Positions 1 through 11,600 of a stretch of 64,000 nucleotides of DNA are shown here, piece by piece. The stretch is from NCBI GenBank assembly GCA_029255685.2, contig CM055311.2, positions 5,008,269-5,072,268 on the forward strand. The letters are read 5' to 3'. Position 1 is the stretch's first letter. Each line of letters opens with the position of its first letter. The notes under the pieces are model-generated. The model had not been told where the DNA came from. It saw only the letters and a list, made by a program, of their open reading frames with translations, and searched no databases. A program made the position numbers and the translations under genes. Source of the DNA: Silene conica. Taxonomy: Eukaryota > Streptophyta > Magnoliopsida > Caryophyllales > Caryophyllaceae.

Positions 1-2386
1 TAATTAATGAATCAGCAACAAACCTTTGCCAATAAAATAACTATAATATCGTATAAATGAGTAAATAAATCTATGTTATATCACTAAAATTTGAGAGAGA
101 TAAATTTTTGCGAGAACAAATTTTTAGGGACGTGTTTTTCCACATATGGATTTTAATTTTTCACATACGTTTTTTACAATTTTACCCTTCTTAATTTTTT
201 CATTCTCTCACCCAATCAAATTTTCCCCTCCCTTTGCTGATCTCTCTTCACCAACAACCCCCCGCTGTTTAACACCTTCCTTGCTCCGGTCAGTCCGGCC
301 AACATAAATTAGAAATCATTGACCCATTATTTTTTATTCGCGCTTATTTTTTATCCATTATTGCACGTTCAATAATGCATTTGGGCATCTGCAGCTATTC
401 TTGTTCGATTTATATTACGCATTAAGCATAGTTTGGCATACAGCCTTCAAATTCTGGGCAATAAGGCATTGCGGCAAATCATGCTTAATGCAAAGTCTAT
501 GCTATCTTATACCAGATGGAGATAATTGTATCATAGATTTATGTAATGCTTCAATTTATCGAGATGAGTCATGCAAGTGACGATAATCTTCAGATGCACC
601 GACTCAAATCCATTTGTTCAAATATTTACGCCCGCCGCACACCATCTAGGTATGTATAAAAGTTATTAATTGATAAAAATTGATAAACAAGTGAATGGTT
701 AATTTCGCAAATTAACAAATATTAATAATTTTAACAAAGGATAATTGTTAAACAATAAAATTACTTCACTAATTGGATAATTATAATTTATAATCGATGT
801 TCTTAGAACAATTGGATTCGATTTTACGAAAAAACTATATATAAAAGGTAATTTGATTAGGGTTAATGAAAAGGGTATGATACAGAAACTATATGACAAA
901 AATCTTATTTATTAAAGCAACAACCAGGTTGCTTATTTGTCACAACGACCTTAAAAGTAGGAAGTTTAGGGGACCACCTCTATTTAGTTAATTAATTATT
1001 TCAAACTATTAAAAAACAATAATAATTGGTACACCATTTAATTTTTAGTATTTCATTTAATTTAATTTAGAGCACAATTTTCGTGTAACCATCAAACTTT
1101 ATTTTTCTCAATAATTTTAATCTACTTAAATTAAGCAACGTTTTATGGATATATATTTAAATCCATATAAATATGACTAAAATATTTAACCATGATCCAT
1201 ATTATTAAATAGTTAACGACTTAACGTAAGAAGTATGGCAGTTCAAAAAATTACAGCCATGACAAAGACCTTAAAATGTGATGAAAATAATTTTAATATT
1301 AATAATGTCTCATTTATCACATAAAATTGATTTTAAAGAGTGAAAAAAGAATTATTGAATCATAAAATTTTAATTATAGACGAAATAATTTATAAAGAAT
1401 AACAAAAGTACCAGTTGTTTATTGACAAAATGATGAATAGATGTTTGGAATAAGTAATTTGTCAAATAAGGGAAATAAGAAGAAAATAGGAAAATGGAGG
1501 AAGTATGTAATATTGAAAATATAATTATATTCATTAATTCACGTACTTATATTAAAGCAACTAAACTATGTAAAATTAATTTTTCTATTATTTTTTAATT
1601 AACTATACTAAGATATTTACTTCGTATTTGTCTATTTATTAATTCAGATATAATATACTCTTCAATTTTCAAATTTTCTTTCCATTCTTTTTTTGAAGGT
1701 CAGACCAACCAAACTTTAATCGGGAAATATATTAGAAAAAATATTGCTAATACATAAAATTAGAACATCTCCATTTATTATTTCAAACCATTGTTCATAA
1801 AATAATATTTTTGACAAAAAAAACACAAACTTTACATGTTGGAAAATACGGTTAAAATTCCGTCTTGGAGACATTGAAGAAGTATCTAGGGAGAAAATAA
1901 AAAAAAATGGAGAGGGTAAGTAGTAATATTAATATTTTAATTATCTTGATTATCAATCTAACCGGTTGAGGCCGAATCGAATCAGGTTTTGACCTTAAAA
2001 TAATGGGTCATTACAGGTTTGGATTAATCGGGTGTTAGCCCAATATCAGATTAGCGGGTTTTTAACTTGAAAACCCGAGTCGAACTAGATTGAATTTACG
2101 AGTACGAGTCATCTCTAAATAGATATAATTATAATACATTCATAAATTGGTCAGCATATCTTATGAGAAATGAATGTATGTATACATTTTACTGTTTTAT
2201 CGGACCACATTAGGATACAAGATTCTACAAGTATATTAAGTTTTCTAAGAGTGTCTCATGCAAGATATGTGAGACATGTCATTAACAACATTATAAACGA
2301 GAATGTGAAATACTATTTTACATAAACACAATTAAAGGATCATCCCATTATAGCAACTTGATAATAACAAAATATAAAATAACAAA
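1..2386. other. AT-rich intergenic DNA, no gene seen
   Basis: No coding region can be supported here. The longest open frames are short and of low complexity. The pyrimidine-rich stretch near 180-300 resembles a plant 5' leader, but no reading frame follows it. The stretch probably consists of decayed transposon and intergenic DNA, which is inferred from composition only. Confidence 0.6.
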
Positions 2387-2416
2387 CCCGTGCAATTTGC
2401 ACGGGTTTAAGACTAG
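2387..2416 (+). mobile_element. Helitron-like 3' terminus
   Basis: A palindrome CCCGTGC-AATTT-GCACGGG (2387-2405) is followed by seven bases and then CTAG (2413-2416), with T as the next base. Helitrons end in a short hairpin about ten bases before CTRR and insert between A and T, so this fits a Helitron 3' end. I could not place the 5' TC end or any Rep/helicase coding region, so at most this is a non-autonomous copy of unknown length extending left. Confidence 0.5.
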
Positions 2417-2764
2417 TGTATGTGAAAGAGTAAAATCCGTATGTGAAAAAGTAATTCCGAATTTTTATAACCTTTATTTGTATTATCTTTTGTCATTGAT
2501 CGTGCCATAGTAATTTTGTACTTATTTAAATAATAAATGTACTCATTTTATCTTAAATCATGATTTCAATTTTTTCTCTTAAGAGGCGATCTCTCAAGAG
2601 GCCTACTGATATTATATTGGATATTATTTTCTGTTACTATATATTATTCGACATAGTTGGTCTTGGGTTTCTTTAGACAATTAACTTGCCTTGGTTATAA
2701 AATTGTTGATTGAGAAAGTCCATGCATCTAGAGTCTAGTCGTCTTGACCATTTCCTTCCTTAGT
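2417..2764. other. Intergenic, nothing recognised
   Basis: AT-rich sequence between the Helitron-like end and the probable MITE. No open frame or repeat structure could be supported. Confidence 0.5.
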
Positions 2765-2952
2765 AAGTCTTGCTTGCGACGGGTCACCATTTATAACAGA
2801 TATTTTGTGAGACAAAATGGATATAAAATGAGTTAGTGGAGAAAGGGGACCACAGAATAGTGTGGGAGAGAGAAAAAAAAGTGGGTATTTTGTGAGAGAA
2901 AACGGTATCCGTCACAAGCTTGCGACGGATAGTGCCGTTGCAAATAAGAATT
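2765..2952. mobile_element. Probable short inverted-repeat element (MITE)
   Basis: The left end (AAGTCTTGCTTGCGACGG) and the reverse complement of the right end (AATTCTTATTTGCAACGG) agree at about 14 of 18 positions. Inner copies of TTGCGACGG and CCGTCACAAG sit close to the right end. The size of about 190 bp and the lack of coding capacity fit a MITE. No clean target duplication is visible, so superfamily and exact ends are uncertain. Confidence 0.4.
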
Positions 2953-3008
2953 TGTGTTCCTTTTAATTATATACCATTAGAAATTTGACATATTTGGGTT
3001 ATTATAAA

Positions 3009-3285
3009 GGATAATTTGTGAGAAACTACCTTACATTTATGCCCATTTATGAACAACTACCTTACTTTTTTTTTTTGGTTAAAAACTACCTTTCATTTTA
3101 AATTTTTGTTAACAACTACCTAAAAAAAGTTTTGAGGCCAATTTCTATTTATTATTGGTTACACACGTGTGAGTTCTCTAAATTTTCATTCTTATTTTGT
3201 CGTTAAACTTGATATCCAAGCTTATCCTTCTTATCTAAAGTTCTAAACGAAAAGGAATTCTTGTCATTAGCTTCAATTTCTTTCT
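3009..3285 (+). repeat. Left terminal inverted repeat of the Mutator-like element
   Basis: Pairs with 3569-3843 in reverse complement. It contains repeated AACTACCT motifs and a palindromic CACACGTGTG near its middle. Confidence 0.85.
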
Positions 3286-3568
3286 GCTAAATCCTTTCAC
3301 TAGCAAGTAGCACTTGGACATCCTACTTCTGCACCCTAGGTAGTTTTTGACAAGAGAGAGAGTTACTATGGCTGCTGCAAATGAAGTATGAAGTATTGCG
3401 GCATCATGCGACAATGAGTAGAACAATATGTATCAGAAATGCATAAAACAATCAATACTAGTGCATTTTATCAAATAAATGCATGACTAACATTTATTCA
3501 CTAATAGCACAGAGTTCATACCATTTAGCCCATGTTCATCATCCGGAGCAATTATTCCACATGCTTAA

Positions 3569-3843
3569 AGAAAGAAATTGAAGCTAATGGCAAGAATTCC
3601 CTTTCGTTTAGAACTTTAAATAAGAAGGATAAGCTTGGATATCAAGTTTAACGACAAAATAAGAATGAAAATTTAGAGAACTCACACGTGTGAAACCAAT
3701 AATAAATAGAAATTGGCCTCAAAACTTTTTTAAGGTAGTTTTTAACAAAAAATTAGAATGAAAGATAGTTTTTAACAAAAAAAAAAGTAAGGTAGTTGTT
3801 CACAAATGGGCATAAATATAAGGTAGTTTCTCACAAAATTATC
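3569..3843 (-). repeat. Right terminal inverted repeat of the Mutator-like element
   Basis: Reverse-complement partner of 3009-3285. The target duplication TATTATAAA follows it directly at 3844-3852. Confidence 0.85.
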
Positions 3844-3988
3844 TATTATAAATTTAATTATGTCAATATCGAACTATGTGACTTGTGAGACTGAAGTTGA
3901 ACAATTACTACGTAACAAGTGAACAAGTATGTCAACTTTCACCCTTTTTTCATTAAATAAAATTATGTAAATTACTTGAAAGTATTAT

Positions 3989-4189
3989 TAAAGGAATTAT
4001 ATTGCCTGGTCTTCATAAGGGTTACAAAGGATCAATATATACAAAGAGAGTTTCCTACATTAGCTCAAATTCTATCCTAGAATACGGGATACAATCACTA
4101 TAATTATGGAACTAATCTCTAATAATTAGCTGACAAAATATACACTAATTATGGACAAATATTAACTAGAACATTGGCATATTCTATTA
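3989..4189 (-). repeat. 3' LTR of the old copia element
   Basis: 201 bp, matching 8060-8178 at both ends: TAAAGGAATTATATTGCCTG on the left and ATTGGCATATTCTATTA on the right. It abuts the target duplication ATTAT on the outside and the purine tract on the inside. Confidence 0.85.
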
Positions 4190-4399
4190 CTCTCCCGTTT
4201 TCGAAGCGGAAGGAGGACGGATGCTGAGACTAGAACGGAAATCGTCAAAGAGAGCTGAGACATTGTCGCAGTAAACAATGGTGGACTTGCGAATTGGACA
4301 GTGAAACTCGTGCAAGAGGTTACGGATCCAACATGATTCCGCAACAACTTTAGCAACACCACGATACTCAGCTTCAGCACTAGAACGTGAGACGGTGGC

Positions 4400-7300
4400 C
4401 TGACGTTTGGGAGACTAGGAGATCAAATTTTCACCTAAATAAACACAATACCCGGAGGTGGAGCGGCGCGAGTCCGGGCAGCCAGTCCAGTCTGCGACGT
4501 TGTAAGCAACAAGGGACGTGGTGGAGGAAGTCATTAGATGCAAGCCATAGTGGGACGCACCTCGAAGAGAGCGAATGATTCGTTTAAGTGCGCCGAATTG
4601 AGATTCTCGAGGATCGTGCATATGGAGACATATTTGTTGCACAGCGTATGAAATGTCGGGGCGAGTAAAGGTCAAGTATTGTAGAGCCCTAGCTAGGCTT
4701 CGGAAAAGGGTGGGATCCGCAACCGGAGGACCCGCGTCAGCAGCTAATTTGGACTTAGTGTCCACAGGTGTTTGGGCTGGTTTGCAGCTCGACATTTTAG
4801 CCCGAGTAATAATATCGTCAACATATTTCCGTTGATCAAGGAAAAGACTCTGTTTGTGTCGAATTGCTTCCAAGAAAAAAATTAAGAGGGCCCAGATCTG
4901 TCATCGCGAATTCAGCACGGAAAAGAGATATTATGCGGTCCCGGAGAGCAGTAGTAGAGCAGGTTAGGATAATATCATCCACATAAAAAAGTAGATAGGC
5001 CACATCAGTACCATTGTGAAAAATAAATAGAGAATTATCAGTCTTGTTATGCGAAAAACCAATGGAAGATGCATAATTGGCAAACCGTTGGTACCACGCT
5101 CGTGGAGCTTGTTTGAGGCCGTAAAGGGACTTCTTTAGAAGGCACACATGATCGGGTTTAGTCTTGTCTCAAAACTCCGCGGTTGATGCATGAAGACCGT
5201 TTCAGCGAGATGTCCGTGTAAGAATGCATTCTTGACATCTAGTTGATGGATGGACCATCCTTTGGACACGCATAGGCTAAAAGCGGTTCTAATAGTCGCG
5301 AGCTTAACCACGGGACTGAAAATCTCATCACAATCGACTCCCACCTATTGAGACATGTCATTGACAACAAGCCGAGATTTGTATCGCTCCAAATCACCAT
5401 TAGCTTTGAATTTATGGTTAAACAACCAAAGACAACGTGTTATATTGACATTAGGAGGTCGAGGCACAAGAACCCATGTGTCATTCTTAATGAGCGCGTC
5501 ATATTCGTCGTGCATAGCATGCATGATTCCAATTTGGGTCATTAAGAGCAATGATGGGGCTTTTGGGTATTGGGGACAGGGTAGTTGTGGCACATAGATC
5601 AAACTGGTGTTTGGGTTTAAAAATTCCATGTTGAGCTCGGGTAGTCATTTGAGGTGAGGGACAGGATGGAGGAGAGGGGGTCTGTTGGCTGACAGTTGGG
5701 GATGTCGAGGGCTGGCTGACAGCGGGGGAGGCCGATGGTGTTGTGGAAACAGGGGAGGCCGAGGGTTGGTGTATTACAGGGGAGGCCGAGTGAGTGGTAG
5801 AAACAGGGGGGTGTACTATCGGGCTCGGTTGTCGAGACGTGGTGGGTGGGCTATCTGTAATTGTTGGGTTAGTGGGTGTTGTAGAGATGGCTATGTGGTG
5901 AGAGATGTAGGGCGAGGGGTCAGTGGCAAGGAAGTTATAGGATGAGGTAGGGATTTTCTTATTTTGTGCAAAGGGAAAAACCGACTCATCAAAAGTCACA
6001 TGTCGAGCAATAATGATCTTGTTGGTAGCCAAGTCTAAACATTTGTAACGACGATGACTAGACGGATAGCCGAGAAACACACACGGGGTAGACCAAGGGT
6101 CAAGCTTGTGAATGGTCGAGGAAGGCTTATGAGGGAAGTAAAGACAACCAAAGGTCCGTAGGTGGGAATAGGAAGGGACACGGTTGTATAGACTCAAAGT
6201 GGGGGGAGACATGGTCATTGGCTTTGCTAGGGAGGATATTATGAAGGTATGTAGCAATGGCAAGAGCATGGGGCCATAAAGACGGGGGCATATGGGCGTG
6301 AATAAGAAGGGTGCGCATGGTGTTATTAATTGTAGGGATTTTACGTTTTGTTTTTCCATTTTGAGGGGAGGTATGGGGGCAAGAGAAACTAAACAACATT
6401 CCAGTAGACTCAAAGAATTTATGGAAAAGGGAATTATCATATTCACGGCCATTGTCGCATTGTAAGGTTTTAATAGATAGAGAGAATTGAGTTTTAACCA
6501 TGTTATAGAATTTAAGGAAAAGTTGATACACATGTGATTTATGAGTGAGCGGTAAAGTCCACCAAAATTCATGTAATCATCGAGAAACAAAATATAATAA
6601 TGATGGTTAAGGGTACTTAAAACAGGTGAGGTCCATAAATCCGTATGTAGAATGTCAAAAGGAGCAATAGTATTAGATAAAGACTTAGAAAAGGGCAATT
6701 TGACATATTTTCGTAATTGGCATGATCGACAAACAGAGCAATTGTTCAAAGAACGACACGCCAAAGTTTTATTAGTACAAAGAGAATTAAAAATGCTAGA
6801 ACCGGGATGACCAAGGCGGCTATGCCAAGTAGCAGGCGGAATGGCGGTGAAAGCTTGTGGGTAGGAGATGGTGTTGGACTGGTTCGTGGAGTGTAAAGGG
6901 TAGAGGTCCCCTGTACTATTGCTTCTCATAATCGACATCCCCGTCTTGAGATCCTTCACAGTAAAACCAAAAGGGTCAAACTCGACAGAGACATGATTAT
7001 CAACAGTGAACTGGCGAGCGGAGACCAATGTTTTAATTAAATTAGGTACATGAAGGACGTTTTTCAATTGTAAAGGTGGGTGAGGGGCAGTCAAGGTCAT
7101 TGCACCGTAACCAAGAATTGGAATCAATTCGCCATTTCTGACTACGATATGACACGAATTTCTCAAAAAAGAATAAGACGAGAGTTTACCATTATTGGAG
7201 GTCATATGCGACGACGCACCTGTGTCCATCCATATAATATTTGTCATCAGGTTGTTGCAAAGAGAGGGATTGCATCACCGCGGCTAAGTCCGTTGGTATG

Positions 7301-7900
7301 AATGCACCAGAATTCGAGCCAGACCCGGGTTGAGCGAAAAAAGCCTAGCCAGTCTGATTGGGTCGAGGACCGAGGATTCCCTGCTGAGACCGATTAGAGG
7401 GAGCCGTGGGGTATGGACACGGGGGAGCACCCCAACTTTGTTGTGGAGGAGACGACCAAGAAATTGAAGGGGACCCACCTCCACGTGCCCAGTTGTTGGT
7501 CGTTACCACCGCGGTTGTTGTTGTTGTTACGATTCGAATTATTCGAATTGCCACCATTATTTTTCTCACGGTAATTCAGGGTTTGACAATACGACGACAC
7601 ATTCGGGTATTGGTCCATGTGAATGTTAGTGAATTGTTGTTCTAACATGACCGCCCGAGACGGTCCCACGCGGTTTGAGCGGTAGATCCGGGCCCAAGAA
7701 TCGTGTGGAGAAGGTCAAGGGAAATGGTACTATAAATCCATTGCTTGACTATTGCATCGAGACGAGTCCATGTTGCATCCTTGTTGACCACCGTATTTTT
7801 TGGAGGGATATGCTGAACGATCACATCAAAAGCACTAGCCGTATTGAGGAACAATTCGGCCCATGAAGCATAGTGAACATTCTAGGTTTCAAGCGTGATT
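4400..7900 (-). pseudogene. Copia gag-pol remnant (fossil)
   Basis: Reading on the minus strand, a Gag fragment (LDAIVKQWIYSTIS-like) lies near 7650-7850. A protease motif MDTGASSHM is near 7200-7245 and a GAG-pre-integrase motif WHSRLGHPGSS near 6800-6830. The integrase core starts at HTDLW near 6640. The reverse transcriptase motif YVDDII is near 4970-4990, and an RNase H start GCPDSRRSTSGYCVYLG is near 4420-4490. These motifs in this order define Ty1/copia, and the Gag and RNase H wording is closest to the Ale/Retrofit lineage. It is a fossil with several breaks and is not expected to make protein. Confidence 0.85.
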
Positions 7901-8059
7901 TGGACATAGTTTTTTATGTTGGAGACGAAGTAGGCCGGGTGAAAGAAAGGTTTTGAGGATTCGGCTTTGTCGTTTGTCATGATTGCGTGAGGCAGAGTGA
8001 AGAAGATGAAGCAGAGAGGCAGCGAAAAAGAAGAGGATCGAGAGAAGGTCGTGATACCA

Positions 8060-8178
8060 TAAAGGAATTATATTGCCTGATTTTCATAAGGGTTACAAAG
8101 GATCAATATATACAAAGAGAGTTTCTTGAAATTATGATAAACGACAAATATCAACTAGAATATTGGCATATTCTATTA
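8060..8178 (-). repeat. 5' LTR of the old copia element
   Basis: 119 bp, shorter than its partner at 3989-4189 but with the same two ends. The primer site at 8051-8059 abuts it. The target duplication ATTAT follows at 8179-8183. Confidence 0.8.
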
Positions 8179-8183
8179 ATTAT

Positions 8184-8394
8184 AGTTGAGTTAACCGATA
8201 TTAATCAAACTCGGAAAAAAGAGAGTGCATCTCTTGAAATTATGATTCTTTTTTATTCTGGCTAAGGGTAACATTATCAGTAAGACTCCCCAAGGTCTTA
8301 CTCCGCCACATAAGCTTTCCACTCACTTTTATTATTTCTTTATTGTTCAGATTCACCTCAGACTCACTCAAAACTTTATACATTATCCGTGAGA
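8184..8394. other. Spacer between two copia elements
   Basis: About 210 bp of AT-rich sequence between the target duplications of the two elements. No gene was recognised. Confidence 0.5.
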
Positions 8395-8399
8395 CTCAA

Positions 8400-8595
8400 T
8401 GAAAACGGATGAACCAAGAGGAAGCTTGAAGGATTTCTTTTTTTATTGAATGAATAAGACGTTACATGCTATTCTATTTATACACTAATAGAATATACTT
8501 ACTTAATGATAAACCTACAATTAAGACTATAAGATATACATTAGAATAAATGTGGTTAAGGAATATCCACATAATATTCTCAAGATACTTCAATA
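8400..8595 (-). repeat. 3' LTR of the young copia element
   Basis: 196 bp, about 98.5 percent identical to 13060-13255. On the minus strand it starts TATTGAAG and ends TTTTCA. Confidence 0.92.
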
Positions 8596-8602
8596 CTCCC
8601 CC

Positions 8603-11600
8603 TCAAGTTGGAGCACATGGGAAACGAATGCCCAACTTGGAACGTAAATATTGAAAAGCTTCTCCACCTAACGCCTTTGTAAATATATCCGCCAATTGGT
8701 CTTTACTACGTAAGTAAGCTGTCGAAATCGTCTTATTCAAAATGTGATGCCGTACAAAATGGCAATCTACCTCAATATGCTTGGTACGATCGTGAAAAAC
8801 AGGATTCTTAGCAATATGAAGAGCAGCCGTGTTATCGCAAAATATTTGAATAGGAGTGTTATGAAAAATACCAAGTGAGCTTAGAAAAGATTTTAGCCAA
8901 ATTACTTCACTTGTTACGGCTCCCATAGCACGATATTCCGCTTCCGCACTTGACTTTGCCACTGTAGTTTGCTTTTTAGTCTTCCACGAAATCGGTGAAT
9001 GACCCAAAGTAACAAAATATCCGGTCAAAGATCTTCTTGTCAAAGGACATCGTGCATAATCTGAATCCGAATAACCACGTAACAATAAATCATTGTCTCG
9101 GCTAATGACAATTCCCTTACCCGGACTTCCTTTAATGTACCGAATAGCCTTCAAAACCGCATCCATATGTTCTTTCCTTGGAGTATGTACAAACTGGCTA
9201 AGAATATGAACCGCATACACCAAATCTGGTCTAGTAATTGTCAAGTAAATGAGGCGACCAACCAATTGTCGATACATCATTGGGTCTCGAAGTAACTCAC
9301 CTTCGGCCAGAGCCAAAGTGTGGTTCGGCTGTATTGGCAAGTCTGCCAGTTTCGCTCCTTCCAAACCCGCCTCCTTTATAATTTCTAGAGCATATTTTCG
9401 TTGACTAAGAAAGAGTCCTTTTGAACTATTGGCAACTTCAATTCCGAGAAAAAACTTAAGCCGACCAAGATCTTTGACACCGAAATTTTTGTCAAGAAAA
9501 ACCTTGAGACCCGTGCTAGCCTCTTCACTATCACTCACAATTATCATATCATCGACGTAAACCAAAACTCCAATGAAAATCCCGTCTTTATTGTAAGTAA
9601 ATAATGAATAATCTGCTAAAGATTGTACAAACCCATACCTTGTCAATGAGTCGGTTAATTTAGCAAACCAATTTCGCGATGCTTGTTTGAGTCCGTATAA
9701 AGACTTTCTCAATTTGCAAACCTTAGTCGATCTTCCATTTTCGAAACCCGGTGGCATCCTCATGTAAACTTCCTCCTCTAAATCTCCGTGTAGGAAAGCG
9801 TTATTCACATCCAACTGTGTGATTGACCACCCTTTCGAAACGGCCACAGCAAGTAGACAACGCACACTCGTCATTTTTGCAACCGGTGCAAATGTTTCAT
9901 GGTAATCTATACCCTCAACCTGCGTGTAACCTTGCGCAACGAGCTTGGCTTTGTATCTTTCAATGGACCCATCCGCCTTATACTTCACCTTGTAAACCCA
10001 ACGACATTCGATCGGTTTCTTACCCTTTGGGAGATCGACAATTTGCCATGTCCCATTAGCTTCGAGTGCATCAAACTCGTTTCCCATAGCTTCCTGCCAT
10101 TCCTTAATCTTGGATGCTTCATTATAATTTCTGGGTTCTTGTATCGCATCAATTTTCGCCAAATAACTCCTGTAATTAGCAGAAAAAGAATTGGTAGTAA
10201 CATAATTAGCCAAAGGATATCGAGTACCTTTCTTTGTGGATGAAGATTGAGGTGAGGGAGCAGCAACAGTGGGGTCTATGAGGCGTGTCGATTTACAATA
10301 GTAATCTTTCTTCCAATAGGGATCAAATTTTTTACGAGCTCCTCTTCCCTCTGCCTCTGGTGCAGTACCAGTAGCGTTCGGTGTACCGGTATCAGCTACT
10401 GTGCTGCCCGTTTCTGTTGCATCAGTGGCAGCTGCTTCACTGTCTGTTTCTGTCAGATTTGGTGTCGATCCGTGCACATTACTAGTCGTACCAGCAGTGT
10501 TTGATGCATTATCAGGTGTAGTATCAGTAGCAACTTGTTGAAAGTTGTTAGGGCCGTGAGTTTTGGTTTCAATGGAGTCATTATCCACAAAAGTTGGTAT
10601 ATCATTTACATGGCTGTTTGGTGACTCTGTCGTGGCTTCCTCACTAGCAAAATGAAAAGTGTGCTCATAAAATATAACATCTCTGGACTCGAAAATTTGA
10701 TTTTTCTTCAAGTCATAAACTCGCCATCCTTTTTTTGCTATTAGGATATCCCACGAAAATACATCTTTTACCTCTCTCGTTAAATTTGTCTTTTGGCTTA
10801 TCTTTATTGTGGGCATAACAAATACTTCCAAAAACTCGAAAATTGTCGTAACATGGTTGCTTCCCATACAATACTTCAAAAGGAGTTAACCCATCAAGAA
10901 TACGGGTGGGTGTTCTATTTATTAGATACGCAGCGGTCAAAACACATTCACCCCAAAATTTAACGGGTAAGTTCCCTTGAAAACGGAGAGCTCTAGCCTT
11001 TTCTAAGATGTGTCTATGTTTCCGCTCCACCCTACCATTTTGTTGTGGGGTGTCGACTTGGCTAGTTCGAAAAAGCATACCATGTTCACTATAAAAGGCT
11101 TTCATAGTATTTGATAAGAATTCCGTCCCATTGTCACTTTGTACTACTTTAACTTCCTTGCCAAATTGTGTCTTGGTCATTTTGCAAAAATTAATCAAAA
11201 TATCAGTGGCCTCTCCCTTATCACGCATCAGTTTTACCCAAACAAACCTACTCTTATCATCAACAATAGTGAGAAAGTACTGTGCTCCCGACAAACTTTT
11301 GGTGTGATATGGTCCCCAAATGTCACAATGTATAAGGGCAAATAAATCCGTACTCCTCTTATTATTTAATTTAAAAATAGAACGAGTTTGTTTGGCCCGA
11401 CAACATAGGTCACAAATGTCGCTAGAATTCCAAGACAAATTAAAACCAACTAAATTTGAGAAAAGAGGTAAAATACTGCTAGATGGGTGTCCAAGACGCT
11501 TGTGCCACAAGTTTGAATTCGCACCACCAACGCTTACTTGTGCTGCTACGTTTTTCCGATCACTCTTGAAATAGTAGACCCCATCACTGTGCTCACCCCT

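Larger units (their letters stand above)
3009..3843. mobile_element. Non-autonomous Mutator-like element with long TIRs
   Basis: The element is about 835 bp. Its ends are inverted copies of each other (3009-3285 and 3569-3843, about 275 bp each, roughly 90 percent or more alike) and begin GGATAATTTGTGAGAAAC. It is flanked by perfect 9-bp direct repeats TATTATAAA (3000-3008 and 3844-3852). A 9-bp target duplication with long TIRs is the hallmark of the Mutator superfamily. No transposase is present. The 283-bp core is unrelated to the arms and may be captured host DNA. Confidence 0.85.
3989..8178 (-). mobile_element. Ty1/copia element, Ale/Retrofit-like, old and broken
   Basis: This minus-strand LTR element is bounded by short LTRs and by 5-bp target duplications ATTAT (3984-3988 and 8179-8183). 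The primer site complementary to tRNA-Met (TGGTATCAC on the minus strand) is at 8051-8059, and a purine tract abuts the 3' LTR near 4190-4200. Copia-order remnants of Gag, protease, integrase, reverse transcriptase and RNase H are recognisable. It is much decayed, with more than five breaks. The LTRs differ clearly in length (201 and 119 bp), so it is an old copy. The LTRs start and end with TA rather than TG...CA. Confidence 0.85.

Noticed and set aside
120-180. TTTTTCACATACG motif inverted relative to 2420-2450, suggesting one large inverted-repeat element
   Set aside because: The match is short, AT-rich and imperfect, without a target duplication.
4387-5945. Several plus-strand frames of 60-90 residues over the old copia
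   Set aside because: They overlap reverse transcriptase and integrase remnants on the other strand and have no features of their own.
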